This document shows positions 8,791-16,420 of a DNA stretch of 64,000 nt, one piece after another. This stretch comes from Pedobacter mucosus (GTDB taxonomy: Bacteria; Bacteroidota; Bacteroidia; Sphingobacteriales; Sphingobacteriaceae): the NCBI RefSeq assembly GCF_022200785.1, contig NZ_CP087585.1, positions 3,286,001 to 3,350,000 on the forward strand, written 5' to 3'. Each line of letters begins with the position of its first letter. Position 1 is the stretch's first letter. Made by a program: the position numbers and the translations under genes. Below the pieces are notes generated by a model. It was given only the letters and a program-made list of their open reading frames with translations, was not told the DNA's origin and made no database searches.

Positions 8791-10128
8791 TTAAGTCTTC
8801 AAAAACTCCTTCCACCAATAACCAGAGTTTTTAATTGTACGCTTTTGAGTTTTAAAATCGGTATAAACCAAACCAAAGCGTGTAGTAAAACCTTCTGCCC
8901 ATTCAAAATTATCGAGAAGTGTCCATGCCATGTAGCCAGTTATATTTAAGCCTTCATTTTTTGCTTCTAATAATGCAGCTAGATATAATTCGAAATATGC
9001 TATACGTTCCTGATCATCAATTTTTCCTTCGACTATTTTATCATGATACGCTGCACCATTTTCAGTTATTATAATATTTTTAATGTTAGGATAAGTCCCA
9101 AATTGCTTAATTATATTATGAAAACTAACTGCACTTATTTCCCAGCCCATTGCAGTATGAGGTTTTTTGCGACTTTTCGCTTTCACCTCCCAAGCTTGAA
9201 TCACCGGAATAAAAGCATTATATTTTACGGTGAGTGGAAAATAATTCTGCAGTCCGATGAAATCAAAATCAAATTTCATTCTATCGTTTAGCCTCCACGT
9301 ACCATATTCTATCTGGAATTTTTCCAACACATCCCAATTTGCGGTTGGAAACCCAAGACCTTGAGCAGGTTCAACGAAAAGACGATTCATTAAACAATCT
9401 ACTCGTTTTGCAGCGAGAACATCATTATCACTTTGTGTGTAAGGAATAATTTCTGAACAAGAATAAGTTGTTCCAATATTAGCATTACTAACTTCAGAGC
9501 GTAGAATTTTACCGCCTTCAGCCTGAGCCAAAGCGGTGTGTAAAGCTGCAGAAAAAAAATTGTTTAAACCGGTTTTGCCTGGCGCATGAATGCCAAGCAT
9601 GTAACCCAATGATGTAAATCCAAATGGCTCGTTTATAACAATCCAGTTTTTTACCTTATCGCCATATGCTGTTGCACAGATGCTAACAAAGGCATTGAAA
9701 GCCGAATTAATACTAAAGCTCGTCCAGCCGCCTTCATTTTCCAGTGCCTGAGGCAAGTCCCAATGATATATCGTTATATACGGCGTAATGCCGTTTAGCA
9801 AACATTCATCTATCACGTTATGGTAAAAAGTAATTCCTTGCTGGTTAACTTCTCCTTTCCCGTTTGGTAAAATTCTAGACCATGATATGGAAAAGCGAAA
9901 TACTTTAAAACCCAAAAATTTTACTAAAGCGATATCTTCCTTATATTGATGGTAAAAGTCGCAGGCAACATCTAATTTATGACCTTTTTTAATTTTTCCA
10001 CTGCGAGCGGAAAAGGTATCCCAAATCGATGGACCCCTACCATATTCAACAGCAGACCCTTCTATTTGAGCAGCAGCTGTTGCTACTCCCCATTTAAAAT
10101 CATCACCAAAATCACTTGCTTTTATCAT
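8791..10128 (-). CDS. Glycoside hydrolase family 1 beta-glucosidase
   Basis: A cytoplasmic retaining beta-glycosidase with no signal peptide. The N-terminus has the GH1 signature DDFKWGVATAAAQIEG. The acid/base Glu is in VINEPF (about residue 165) and the nucleophile Glu in IITENGA (about 350). The C-terminal DNFEWAEGF and RFGLVYTDF segments are classic. At 445 residues it is full length. It hydrolyses aryl- or cello-oligosaccharide-type beta-linkages; the precise sugar is not predictable. It stands alone, about 80 bp downstream of the MutS-like gene on the same strand. Confidence 0.93.
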   Translation of the reverse strand: MIKASDFGDDFKWGVATAAAQIEGSAVEYGRGPSIWDTFSARSGKIKKGHKLDVACDFYHQYKEDIALVKFLGFKVFRFSISWSRILPNGKGEVNQQGITFYHNVIDECLLNGITPYITIYHWDLPQALENEGGWTSFSINSAFNAFVSICATAYGDKVKNWIVINEPFGFTSLGYMLGIHAPGKTGLNNFFSAALHTALAQAEGGKILRSEVSNANIGTTYSCSEIIPYTQSDNDVLAAKRVDCLMNRLFVEPAQGLGFPTANWDVLEKFQIEYGTWRLNDRMKFDFDFIGLQNYFPLTVKYNAFIPVIQAWEVKAKSRKKPHTAMGWEISAVSFHNIIKQFGTYPNIKNIIITENGAAYHDKIVEGKIDDQERIAYFELYLAALLEAKNEGLNITGYMAWTLLDNFEWAEGFTTRFGLVYTDFKTQKRTIKNSGYWWKEFLKT

Positions 10129-10207
10129 TTCTATTAATGACCATAAATTGCAATTTTAGTATTACCTAATCGTTAACAAATTAGCCTAAATAAATATTTG
10201 TATTTAC

Positions 10208-12022
10208 CTAATCAAGACTCAAGCCAATTTCCTTTAATAAAATCGCGGCATTAAAAGTTTTACAAGGACCGTTTTTGATTTTATAATCAAAGTTCATTTC
10301 GCCTTGGCTAATCTGAATATCAAAATGATAATTTCTAACCGCTGTTATATAAGTTTCTTTAAGTTCAGAAAGTTGCAAATCATGCGTAGCGAATAACGCA
10401 GGTGTTTTCATCGCAATTAATTTTTCTATAAATACCTTAGAGCCTAAATATTTATCCTTACTATTTGTGCCACGCAACATTTCATCTATCAAAACAAAAG
10501 TATCCTTATCAGTAACCACATGATTTAAAATCATTTTAAGTCGATTTAATTCTGCCTTAAAAGTTGACGTACTTTCATTAAGTGAATCTTTAATACGCAT
10601 GTAGGTATTAAGCGCAAAAACTGATAATGACATTTCGGAAGCACAAACTGGAGCACCTGAATAAGCCAGAACCATATTTATACCTAATGTTCTTAGAAAC
10701 GTACTTTTTCCAGCCATGTTCGATCCCGTAACGATATCAACTGTTGGTTGTTGCTCCAATTGAAAATCATTTACGACGCGATAATTTTTACTAATTAAGG
10801 GATGGCCGATCGATTTGGCTGATAAAGAAAATGTGCTCTTTATTTCTGGAAATATCCAATCTGGAGAATTATGAGTTAAAGTAGCAAATGAGATGATTTC
10901 TTCAAAATAACCTAAATTGTTTAATGCCGAAACAACATTCGATGAAGATGCCTGATACCATTTATCTAAACTGATACAACATTTAAAATCCCACAATAAA
11001 AGTGCATTTAAAACCCCACCAACAAGTAAATTTAGGCGAGCATCGAAATTTTGTATGATTTTTGAAAGGCTCTTTATCTCTTCACTAACAGGCACCTTTG
11101 ATTTAAATAAATTTAAGATATAAGTACTTTTCCAAGATTGCTTTTCGGTCCAGCGGATTGCCCTTGCATAACCGTTTAGTAAATTAGATCCACCTCCAAA
11201 ACAATAAAAAACTTTGTTCACTTTAGGATTAAGGATCACGTTCCACCCCGTGTGAATTATGGTTACCAAAACTAAGAGTTTGATAAAAATACCTCCAATA
11301 AATATAGATCCGAGGATTAAAGCAATGGAAATAAAAGGAACGACGGTTACATAAAATCTGAAGAATTTATGGCGTGTAAATGCCAATTGTTCGCCAAGCT
11401 GATGCTTAAGCTGCTCTTTAATCTGTTCTATTTTATTTACATCATGACCATGTAAATTGGCTCGAAAATCAAATGTTTCCTTAATTTTTAATGCCATTTC
11501 TTTAATGGCAGATTGACGTTCTAAAATAATATCTAATGAATTTTTTTGGCTAAAATTTGCAGCTAATTTCTCAATTCCGGTTTTGGTATTGCAACGATTA
11601 ATCAAGCCGAATAATGAAGAACTTCCAAAAATATCAAGATCTGAAGTATATGGATGTGATTCAGTTTCGAATATGTTACCACCGTCATAACCATTTTCTA
11701 TTCCACTTAAAATGTTCCACTCGTTTTGATAAACCCACAATAGCTGCTTTTCAAATTCAACTTTCCGATCAAGTTTGCTTTGACGGCGAACAATAAAAAT
11801 AAAGCCAGCGACTGGAATAATCATTAAAAATTGAACGAGTGTACGCCAGTTATCATCTGCAGAATTTAGAAGCAATACAAAAAGTAAAATCTCAGCTAAG
11901 AATAATCCAATTCTAAAAAATGATAGTTTTTCAATTAACTTATTTGTTTGATCTATTTGATCTGAAACCTCTTTAATTTTTTGGTGATAATCAGTTAAAA
12001 CCTGCGCTTGTACGTTTGACAT
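10208..12022 (-). CDS. Membrane-anchored MutS-family ATPase
   Basis: The C-terminal third is a MutS domain V ATPase: Walker A (GSNMAGKST) near residue 433, a Walker B/signature region (FVLIDEMLRGTNSKDK) and the switch His in ATHDLQ. The N-terminal two thirds lacks the mismatch-recognition domain and instead has membrane segments (about 34-55, 64-78 and 224-255) plus helical lever-like sequence. It is therefore not classical MutS or MutS2, which are soluble and larger. The family is common in Bacteroidota and its function is unclear. ATG at 12022 is preferred over the upstream TTG at 12043. It is divergent from rlmH. Confidence 0.8.
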   Translation of the reverse strand: MSNVQAQVLTDYHQKIKEVSDQIDQTNKLIEKLSFFRIGLFLAEILLFVLLLNSADDNWRTLVQFLMIIPVAGFIFIVRRQSKLDRKVEFEKQLLWVYQNEWNILSGIENGYDGGNIFETESHPYTSDLDIFGSSSLFGLINRCNTKTGIEKLAANFSQKNSLDIILERQSAIKEMALKIKETFDFRANLHGHDVNKIEQIKEQLKHQLGEQLAFTRHKFFRFYVTVVPFISIALILGSIFIGGIFIKLLVLVTIIHTGWNVILNPKVNKVFYCFGGGSNLLNGYARAIRWTEKQSWKSTYILNLFKSKVPVSEEIKSLSKIIQNFDARLNLLVGGVLNALLLWDFKCCISLDKWYQASSSNVVSALNNLGYFEEIISFATLTHNSPDWIFPEIKSTFSLSAKSIGHPLISKNYRVVNDFQLEQQPTVDIVTGSNMAGKSTFLRTLGINMVLAYSGAPVCASEMSLSVFALNTYMRIKDSLNESTSTFKAELNRLKMILNHVVTDKDTFVLIDEMLRGTNSKDKYLGSKVFIEKLIAMKTPALFATHDLQLSELKETYITAVRNYHFDIQISQGEMNFDYKIKNGPCKTFNAAILLKEIGLSLD

Positions 12023-12100
12023 TGATCGATTAATAGTCTCCAAAAATTGGAGGGTTTGCTTAAATAAGATTATTAATTAGCGTTAAAAAACAATTTTATC

Positions 12101-12108
12101 TAAGTTTG
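12101..12108 (+). promoter_or_regulatory. Putative rlmH promoter -7 box
   Basis: TAAGTTTG is an exact TAnnTTTG match placed about 34 bases before the rlmH ATG, predicting a start near 12115. The -33 TTG is not obvious. Confidence 0.45.
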
Positions 12109-12141
12109 AATATTGAAATTTTAAAGATAGGTAAATATTAA

Positions 12142-12615
12142 ATGAAGATTACCCTTATCGCCATTGGCAAAACAGAAGAAAAATATTTGATTGAGGGTAT
12201 CGAAAAATATATATCACGTTTAAAGCACTATATAAATTTTAGTTTCCTGGCTTTTCCTGATGTTAAAAATGTAAAAAATTTAAGTGAAGCTCAACAAAAA
12301 GCAAAGGAAGCTGCACTGATTCACAAACAAATTAATAATGGAGATGTTGTTATTTTGTTGGATGAAAAAGGTAAAAAATACACTTCGGTTGCCTTTTCCA
12401 ATTACTTAAATAAACAAATGATTGGAAGTGTGCAGCATTTAATCTTTGTAATAGGCGGTCCTTATGGCTTTGATGAAAGTGTTTATGAGCGTGCAAATGG
12501 ATTAATTTCGCTGTCGGACATGACTTTTTCCCATCAAATGATTCGCTTGTTTTTTGTGGAACAATTGTATCGGGGTTTCAGTATTTTAAAAGGAGAACCT
12601 TATCATCATGCGTAA
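12142..12615 (+). CDS. rlmH: 23S rRNA (pseudouridine1915-N3)-methyltransferase
   Basis: A SPOUT-class, trefoil-knot methyltransferase that methylates pseudouridine 1915 in helix 69 of 23S rRNA. The full 157-residue length is present, with the knot motifs VILLDEKGK and FVIGGPYGFDE (SAM-binding glycine loop) and the C-terminal LSDMTFSHQMIRLFFVEQLYRGFSILKG region, ending in the conserved PYHHA tail. The ATG start gives the typical MKITLIAIGKT N-terminus. It is followed closely by a 42-codon membrane-protein gene. Confidence 0.97.
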   Translation: MKITLIAIGKTEEKYLIEGIEKYISRLKHYINFSFLAFPDVKNVKNLSEAQQKAKEAALIHKQINNGDVVILLDEKGKKYTSVAFSNYLNKQMIGSVQHLIFVIGGPYGFDESVYERANGLISLSDMTFSHQMIRLFFVEQLYRGFSILKGEPYHHA

Positions 12616-12666
12616 TACTTCATTGTGGAATTTGAAGATTATGATCATCATTAATTAAAAAACATT

Positions 12667-12795
12667 ATGTTACTAGATAAATATAAACGGCAGTATAAAT
12701 TTAGAAGCAACCAAAGTGGCAGCGATAGAAATCTATGGATCAGCATTATTATTGCGTTTGTAGTAGTTGCATTACTCTGGTATTTTTTAGATTAA
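12667..12795 (+). CDS. Small single-pass membrane protein (42 residues)
   Basis: An ATG-to-TAA frame of 42 codons begins 51 bp after rlmH. The first 22 residues are basic and polar (MLLDKYKRQYKFRSNQSGSD), then a strongly hydrophobic helix (ISIIIAFVVVALLWYFL) runs to the C-terminus. The positive-inside pattern predicts a cytoplasmic N-terminus and a tail buried in the membrane. Its position between rlmH and a terminator, and its clean amphipathic layout, suggest a real gene. No family is recognised and no function is assigned. Confidence 0.6.
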   Translation: MLLDKYKRQYKFRSNQSGSDRNLWISIIIAFVVVALLWYFLD

Positions 12796-12800
12796 ATGCA

Positions 12801-12833
12801 AAAAAAACACCATACAGAACGCATGGTGTTTTA
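12801..12833. terminator. Bidirectional terminator between the rlmH unit and the DUF5606 gene
   Basis: Perfect arms AACACCAT and ATGGTGTT flank a 9-base loop. A run of eight A/T on the left gives a strong T-tract for the minus-strand DUF5606 gene, and a weaker one serves the plus strand. Confidence 0.8.
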
Positions 12834-12850
12834 AATATTTTAAGAAAAAC

Positions 12851-13393
12851 TTAAACGCCTTTCTTACTTGTCATGCTTGCTTTTTTAGCTGGAGCAGAAG
12901 TTTTAGTACTTGTTTTTGCACTTGCTGATGCTTTAGAACCAGTTGTTTTTTGCTTCTTATCTGAAGCTGCTTTTTCTTCTGATAACTTTACTTCTGCAGG
13001 TGAACCTGGAGTTTCAGGAGTTTCCTCAGTAAACAAAGGCAAATCCTTTAGTAAATTATACCAAGTGATAATTTTCTTCATGTCTGAAGCATATACTTTT
13101 TCCTGATCATGACCTGGCGCAACTTCAAGAAAGTATGAACGTAAGTCTTCTTTTAAATCAGGAGTACTTCCTTTTTCAGAAATTTTAGCAAAAATATCAG
13201 CTAATTTAATTTCTTCATCTTCGCCATAAACGGTAATATCTTCTAAAGATGCTAGTTTAGTGTTTGTGATGTTGGCTACAACTTTAACTTTCTGAGCGTC
13301 TAAACCCTCTAAAATATAACCAACCTTATTTTGTCCAACCAGCTTAAATAAACCTGATCTGCCGGAAACGGCAACAATTCCTCTTAAATTCAT
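12851..13393 (-). CDS. DUF5606 domain protein
   Basis: The first roughly 125 residues match the Bacteroidota-specific DUF5606 family as I know it (MNLRGIVAVSGRSGLFKL opening, then ITVYGEDEEIKL). The last 55 residues are a low-complexity K/A/S/T-rich basic tail (KKQKTTGSKASASAKTS), which could bind nucleic acid, although that is only inference. The function is unknown. It lies about 80 bp downstream of the cyclophilin gene on the same strand, so the two may share a transcript. Confidence 0.8.
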   Translation of the reverse strand: MNLRGIVAVSGRSGLFKLVGQNKVGYILEGLDAQKVKVVANITNTKLASLEDITVYGEDEEIKLADIFAKISEKGSTPDLKEDLRSYFLEVAPGHDQEKVYASDMKKIITWYNLLKDLPLFTEETPETPGSPAEVKLSEEKAASDKKQKTTGSKASASAKTSTKTSAPAKKASMTSKKGV

Positions 13394-13475
13394 ATTTTTT
13401 TATTTGAAATAAGAGATATGAGATACAAGATGCGAGAATGACCTCAAATCAAATAGCTCTAATCTCAAATCTATT

Positions 13476-13934
13476 TTAATCTTCTAAAACTTCGATACCA
13501 ACAATTTTATCTCCCTGACGGATATCATCAACAAGATCTACATTTTCAATAACTTTACCAAATACGGTATGTACACCATCTAAATGCGCTGTATTGGTGC
13601 GACTATGGCAGATAAAAAATTGTGATCCACCTGTATTACGACCCGCATGAGCCATAGAAAGTACACCACGATCATGATATTGATTTTCGCCACTGGTTTC
13701 GCAATCTATTTTATAACCCGGGCCACCAGTACCTGGCATTCCTGAAGCGCCATCCTTTGAATTTGGACATCCGCCTTGAACCATAAAATTAGGAATTACG
13801 CGGTGAAAGGTAATGCCATCATAAAAGCCTTCCTGAGCTAATTTTTTAAAGTTTGCAACGGCTTTTGGTGCATCATTATCGTAGAATTCTACAGTCATTG
13901 CACCTTTTTCTGTTTTTAATATTGCTTTACTCAT
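13476..13934 (-). CDS. Cyclophilin-type peptidyl-prolyl cis-trans isomerase
   Basis: Catalyses proline isomerisation in folding proteins. It has the FHRVIPNFMVQGG motif with the catalytic Arg, then GSQFFI and the HLDGVHTVFGKV segment. At 152 residues with no signal peptide it is a cytoplasmic single-domain cyclophilin of the PpiB type. It is the first gene of a probable two-gene unit with the DUF5606 gene. Confidence 0.93.
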   Translation of the reverse strand: MSKAILKTEKGAMTVEFYDNDAPKAVANFKKLAQEGFYDGITFHRVIPNFMVQGGCPNSKDGASGMPGTGGPGYKIDCETSGENQYHDRGVLSMAHAGRNTGGSQFFICHSRTNTAHLDGVHTVFGKVIENVDLVDDIRQGDKIVGIEVLED

Positions 13935-14091
13935 ATCAATTTTGGATACTTATTTTTAAATTTATTACTTTAAAATTCAAACGAATTTTTTTAGTAGAGG
14001 GCAAAAATAACAAATTTGTATAACTTATTAACATCATTAATTTTTCTAAACAATTTAAATGCGCTATTTTAGTGTTTTAAGCTGTTAAAAT

Positions 14092-15351
14092 TTGACTAAA
14101 AAATATTATATCCTCCTCTTTTGTCTTCTTTGTTCCGTAGGAATAAGGGCTTCCTCATTATTAATTTATATGGATGAGGATCAAAAAAATCATTTAAAAG
14201 CTTATGGCATTGCCTATTGGACCATTAGTAAACAGCTAGAGGTTGATTGGCTTTTAAACTATCGTGGTGGAAGTTTTTTGATAAAATACAACAAAACCGT
14301 TGAAGATGAATTAAAGATTCGTGGGGTATCATATGAAGTATTAGCAGATGGAAAAGTAGTGAATTTGCTTAATGAGATCAGCGATCCATCGGTTAATATG
14401 GAAATGGTTAAATTAGAAAAGACACCAAAAATTGCGGTTTATTCCCCAAAAAGTAAATTACCATGGGATGATGCCGTTACGTTGGTTTTAACCTATGCTG
14501 AAATTCCTTATGAAGTAATATACGATGATGATATTTTACAAGATAAATTAAGCAAATACGATTGGCTGCATTTACATCATGAAGATTTTACGGGTCAGTA
14601 TGGCCGTTTTTGGTCGGCATTTAAATATGCTACCTGGTATCAGGAAGATGTTAAAAATCAAGAAGCCCTGGCCAAACGGATGGGTTATAAAAAGGTTTCT
14701 GAAATGAAATTAGCCGTAGCCAAACACATTAAAGAATATTGCGCTGGTGGAGGTTTTCTCTTCGCGATGTGCTCCGGAACAGATAGTTTCGATATTGCCC
14801 TGGCAGCTGATGGAATAGACATATGTGCACAAATGTTTGATGGTGATCCGGTAGATCCAAATGCGCAAGCTAAGCTAGACTATAATAAAACACTCGCTTT
14901 CCAAAATTTTAGACTGGACAATAATCCATTGAACTATGAATTTTCTGATATTGATGCTACCCAAACCAGAATGTTAAATCAAACAAATGATTATTTTACA
15001 TTATTCGATTTCTCTGCGAAGTGGGATTTAGTGCCAACTATGCTTACTCAAAACCATAATAAAGTTATAAAAGGTTTTATGGGCCAAACGACTGCTTTTA
15101 AAAAGGATCTTGTTAAAACCAGTGTAACAGTTTTGGGCGAAAATAAGGGTGCTGGCGAAGTGAGGTATTTACATGGAGAAATAGGAAAAGGGCAGTTTAC
15201 ATTTTACGGAGGCCACGATCCAGAAGATTATCAACATGCTGTTGGAGACCCACCAACTGATTTAAATCTTCACCCTAATTCTGCCGGTTACCGGTTAATA
15301 TTAAATAACGTATTGTTTCCGGCGGCTAAAAAGAAACCACAAAAAACTTAA
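14092..15351 (+). CDS. Secreted protein of the family labelled 'asparagine synthetase B' in Bacteroidota
   Basis: The frame starts with TTG. The first ATG downstream (codon 28) would delete an otherwise good signal peptide (YYILLFCLLCSVGIRASS), so TTG is preferred. The mature protein opens with LLIYMDEDQKNHLKAYGIAYW, typical of a Bacteroidota family often labelled asparagine synthetase B. I see neither the Cys2 N-terminal nucleophile nor the SGGLDS PP-loop of true AsnB, so the label is probably wrong. A GGGFLFAMCSGTDSF segment near residue 222 and a C-terminal GGHDPEDY resemble pieces of a glutamine-amidotransferase-like or ThuA-like fold, which is speculative. The role is unknown. Confidence 0.75.
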   Translation: MTKKYYILLFCLLCSVGIRASSLLIYMDEDQKNHLKAYGIAYWTISKQLEVDWLLNYRGGSFLIKYNKTVEDELKIRGVSYEVLADGKVVNLLNEISDPSVNMEMVKLEKTPKIAVYSPKSKLPWDDAVTLVLTYAEIPYEVIYDDDILQDKLSKYDWLHLHHEDFTGQYGRFWSAFKYATWYQEDVKNQEALAKRMGYKKVSEMKLAVAKHIKEYCAGGGFLFAMCSGTDSFDIALAADGIDICAQMFDGDPVDPNAQAKLDYNKTLAFQNFRLDNNPLNYEFSDIDATQTRMLNQTNDYFTLFDFSAKWDLVPTMLTQNHNKVIKGFMGQTTAFKKDLVKTSVTVLGENKGAGEVRYLHGEIGKGQFTFYGGHDPEDYQHAVGDPPTDLNLHPNSAGYRLILNNVLFPAAKKKPQKT

Positions 15352-15525
15352 TCCACATTTTGGAATAGACCTTTTTCTTCAAAATTAAACTCATATTCCT
15401 AATATCTATACAAAGTTTGCAGATGGTATAAGCACTATTTGTTAGGTGGTTTAATACTTGAAAAAAATTGAATGTTAGCTGAAAATCAACTATTTACATC
15501 CACATAATGTAACACTAATAATACT

Positions 15526-15542
15526 TTGGCACAGCTTTTGGA
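15526..15542 (+). promoter_or_regulatory. Candidate sigma-54 (RpoN) promoter of the outer-membrane barrel gene
   Basis: TTGGCAC, then five bases, then TTGGA reproduces the -24/-12 layout of sigma-54 promoters (TGGCAC-N5-TTGCW). It would start transcription near 15552, about 60 bases before the ATG at 15614. The same arrangement precedes dnaK. Confidence 0.5.
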
Positions 15543-15613
15543 AATGAGGCTTGTAATTAACAGCAGGTTTAACCTGTAATTATTAACAAGAATCTTTACA
15601 TAAGAAAAATATT

Positions 15614-16357
15614 ATGAAAAAATTATTATTAAGTGCATCAGTTATTTTATTAGCAACAGGTGCCTTTGCGCAAACAACAATGACGGGTTCAGATGCAAGG
15701 TTTGGTATAAAAGCTGGCGTCAACTTAGCAAGATTCCACGCTAGTGGCACAAATGGTAATACCAGTTATAACGACAATGTAAAAGATAATGTTGGATTTA
15801 ACGTTACTGCATTTGCTGATTTTGGTGTAGGAAATAATTTCTTTATCCAACCGGGTGTTTCATTACAAAATAAAGGTGCAAAATTCGAATCTACAAATGC
15901 TGTAACTGCAGGCAATAGCACTACAACTATTGTTTCGACTAACAAAACTAGTTTAATGACAATTGAAGTTCCGATTAATGCTGTATTTAGAATCCCAACT
16001 GGAAATGCTGGTGCGATTCAAATTAATGCTGGACCATATGTTGGTTTCAATATTTCTGGAAAAAATAAAGTAGAGTCTACTACTACCATCAGTAATAACA
16101 CCGCAAATACGTCTACAGCAAGTACTGCATCTAACGAAAACGATTTATCGTTTGGTTCTGCAACAGACAAAAACTATAGCAGTACTGAGTTTGGAGCAAA
16201 CTTCGGTTTAGCTTATCGTACCAATTCAGGTTTTTTAGTAGGTGCTAATTATGGCTTAGGTTTATCAAACTTAATCCCTAAAGATTCTAGATCAAATGGA
16301 AGCGATGCTAAATTGACTAACCGCGTATTAGGTTTATCAGTTGGTTATTCTTTCTAA
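15614..16357 (+). CDS. Outer-membrane beta-barrel protein (porin family, PorT/OMP_b-brl type)
   Basis: The signal peptide is MKKLLLSASVILLATGAFAQ. The rest is a small barrel with alternating hydrophobic strands, a GIKAGVNLARF first strand, an inner Ser/Thr/Asn-rich loop (residues about 155-185) and a terminal strand ending VGYSF, with the C-terminal aromatic used for barrel insertion. At 247 residues it fits the OmpW/PorT-like size class. The function is probably structural or small-molecule related. It is monocistronic, with a sigma-54-like promoter and a strong terminator. Confidence 0.88.
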   Translation: MKKLLLSASVILLATGAFAQTTMTGSDARFGIKAGVNLARFHASGTNGNTSYNDNVKDNVGFNVTAFADFGVGNNFFIQPGVSLQNKGAKFESTNAVTAGNSTTTIVSTNKTSLMTIEVPINAVFRIPTGNAGAIQINAGPYVGFNISGKNKVESTTTISNNTANTSTASTASNENDLSFGSATDKNYSSTEFGANFGLAYRTNSGFLVGANYGLGLSNLIPKDSRSNGSDAKLTNRVLGLSVGYSF

Positions 16358-16372
16358 ACAAAGCTTAAAGTG

Positions 16373-16413
16373 AAAAGCCGTTCCGAGATAATATTCGGAA
16401 CGGCTTTTTTTGT
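16373..16413 (+). terminator. Strong terminator after the barrel gene
   Basis: AAAGCCGTTCCGA pairs fully with TCGGAACGGCTTT over an 8-base loop, followed by seven T. It also sits at the end of the convergent porin gene and may act in both directions. Confidence 0.9.
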
Positions 16414-16420
16414 AATAATT

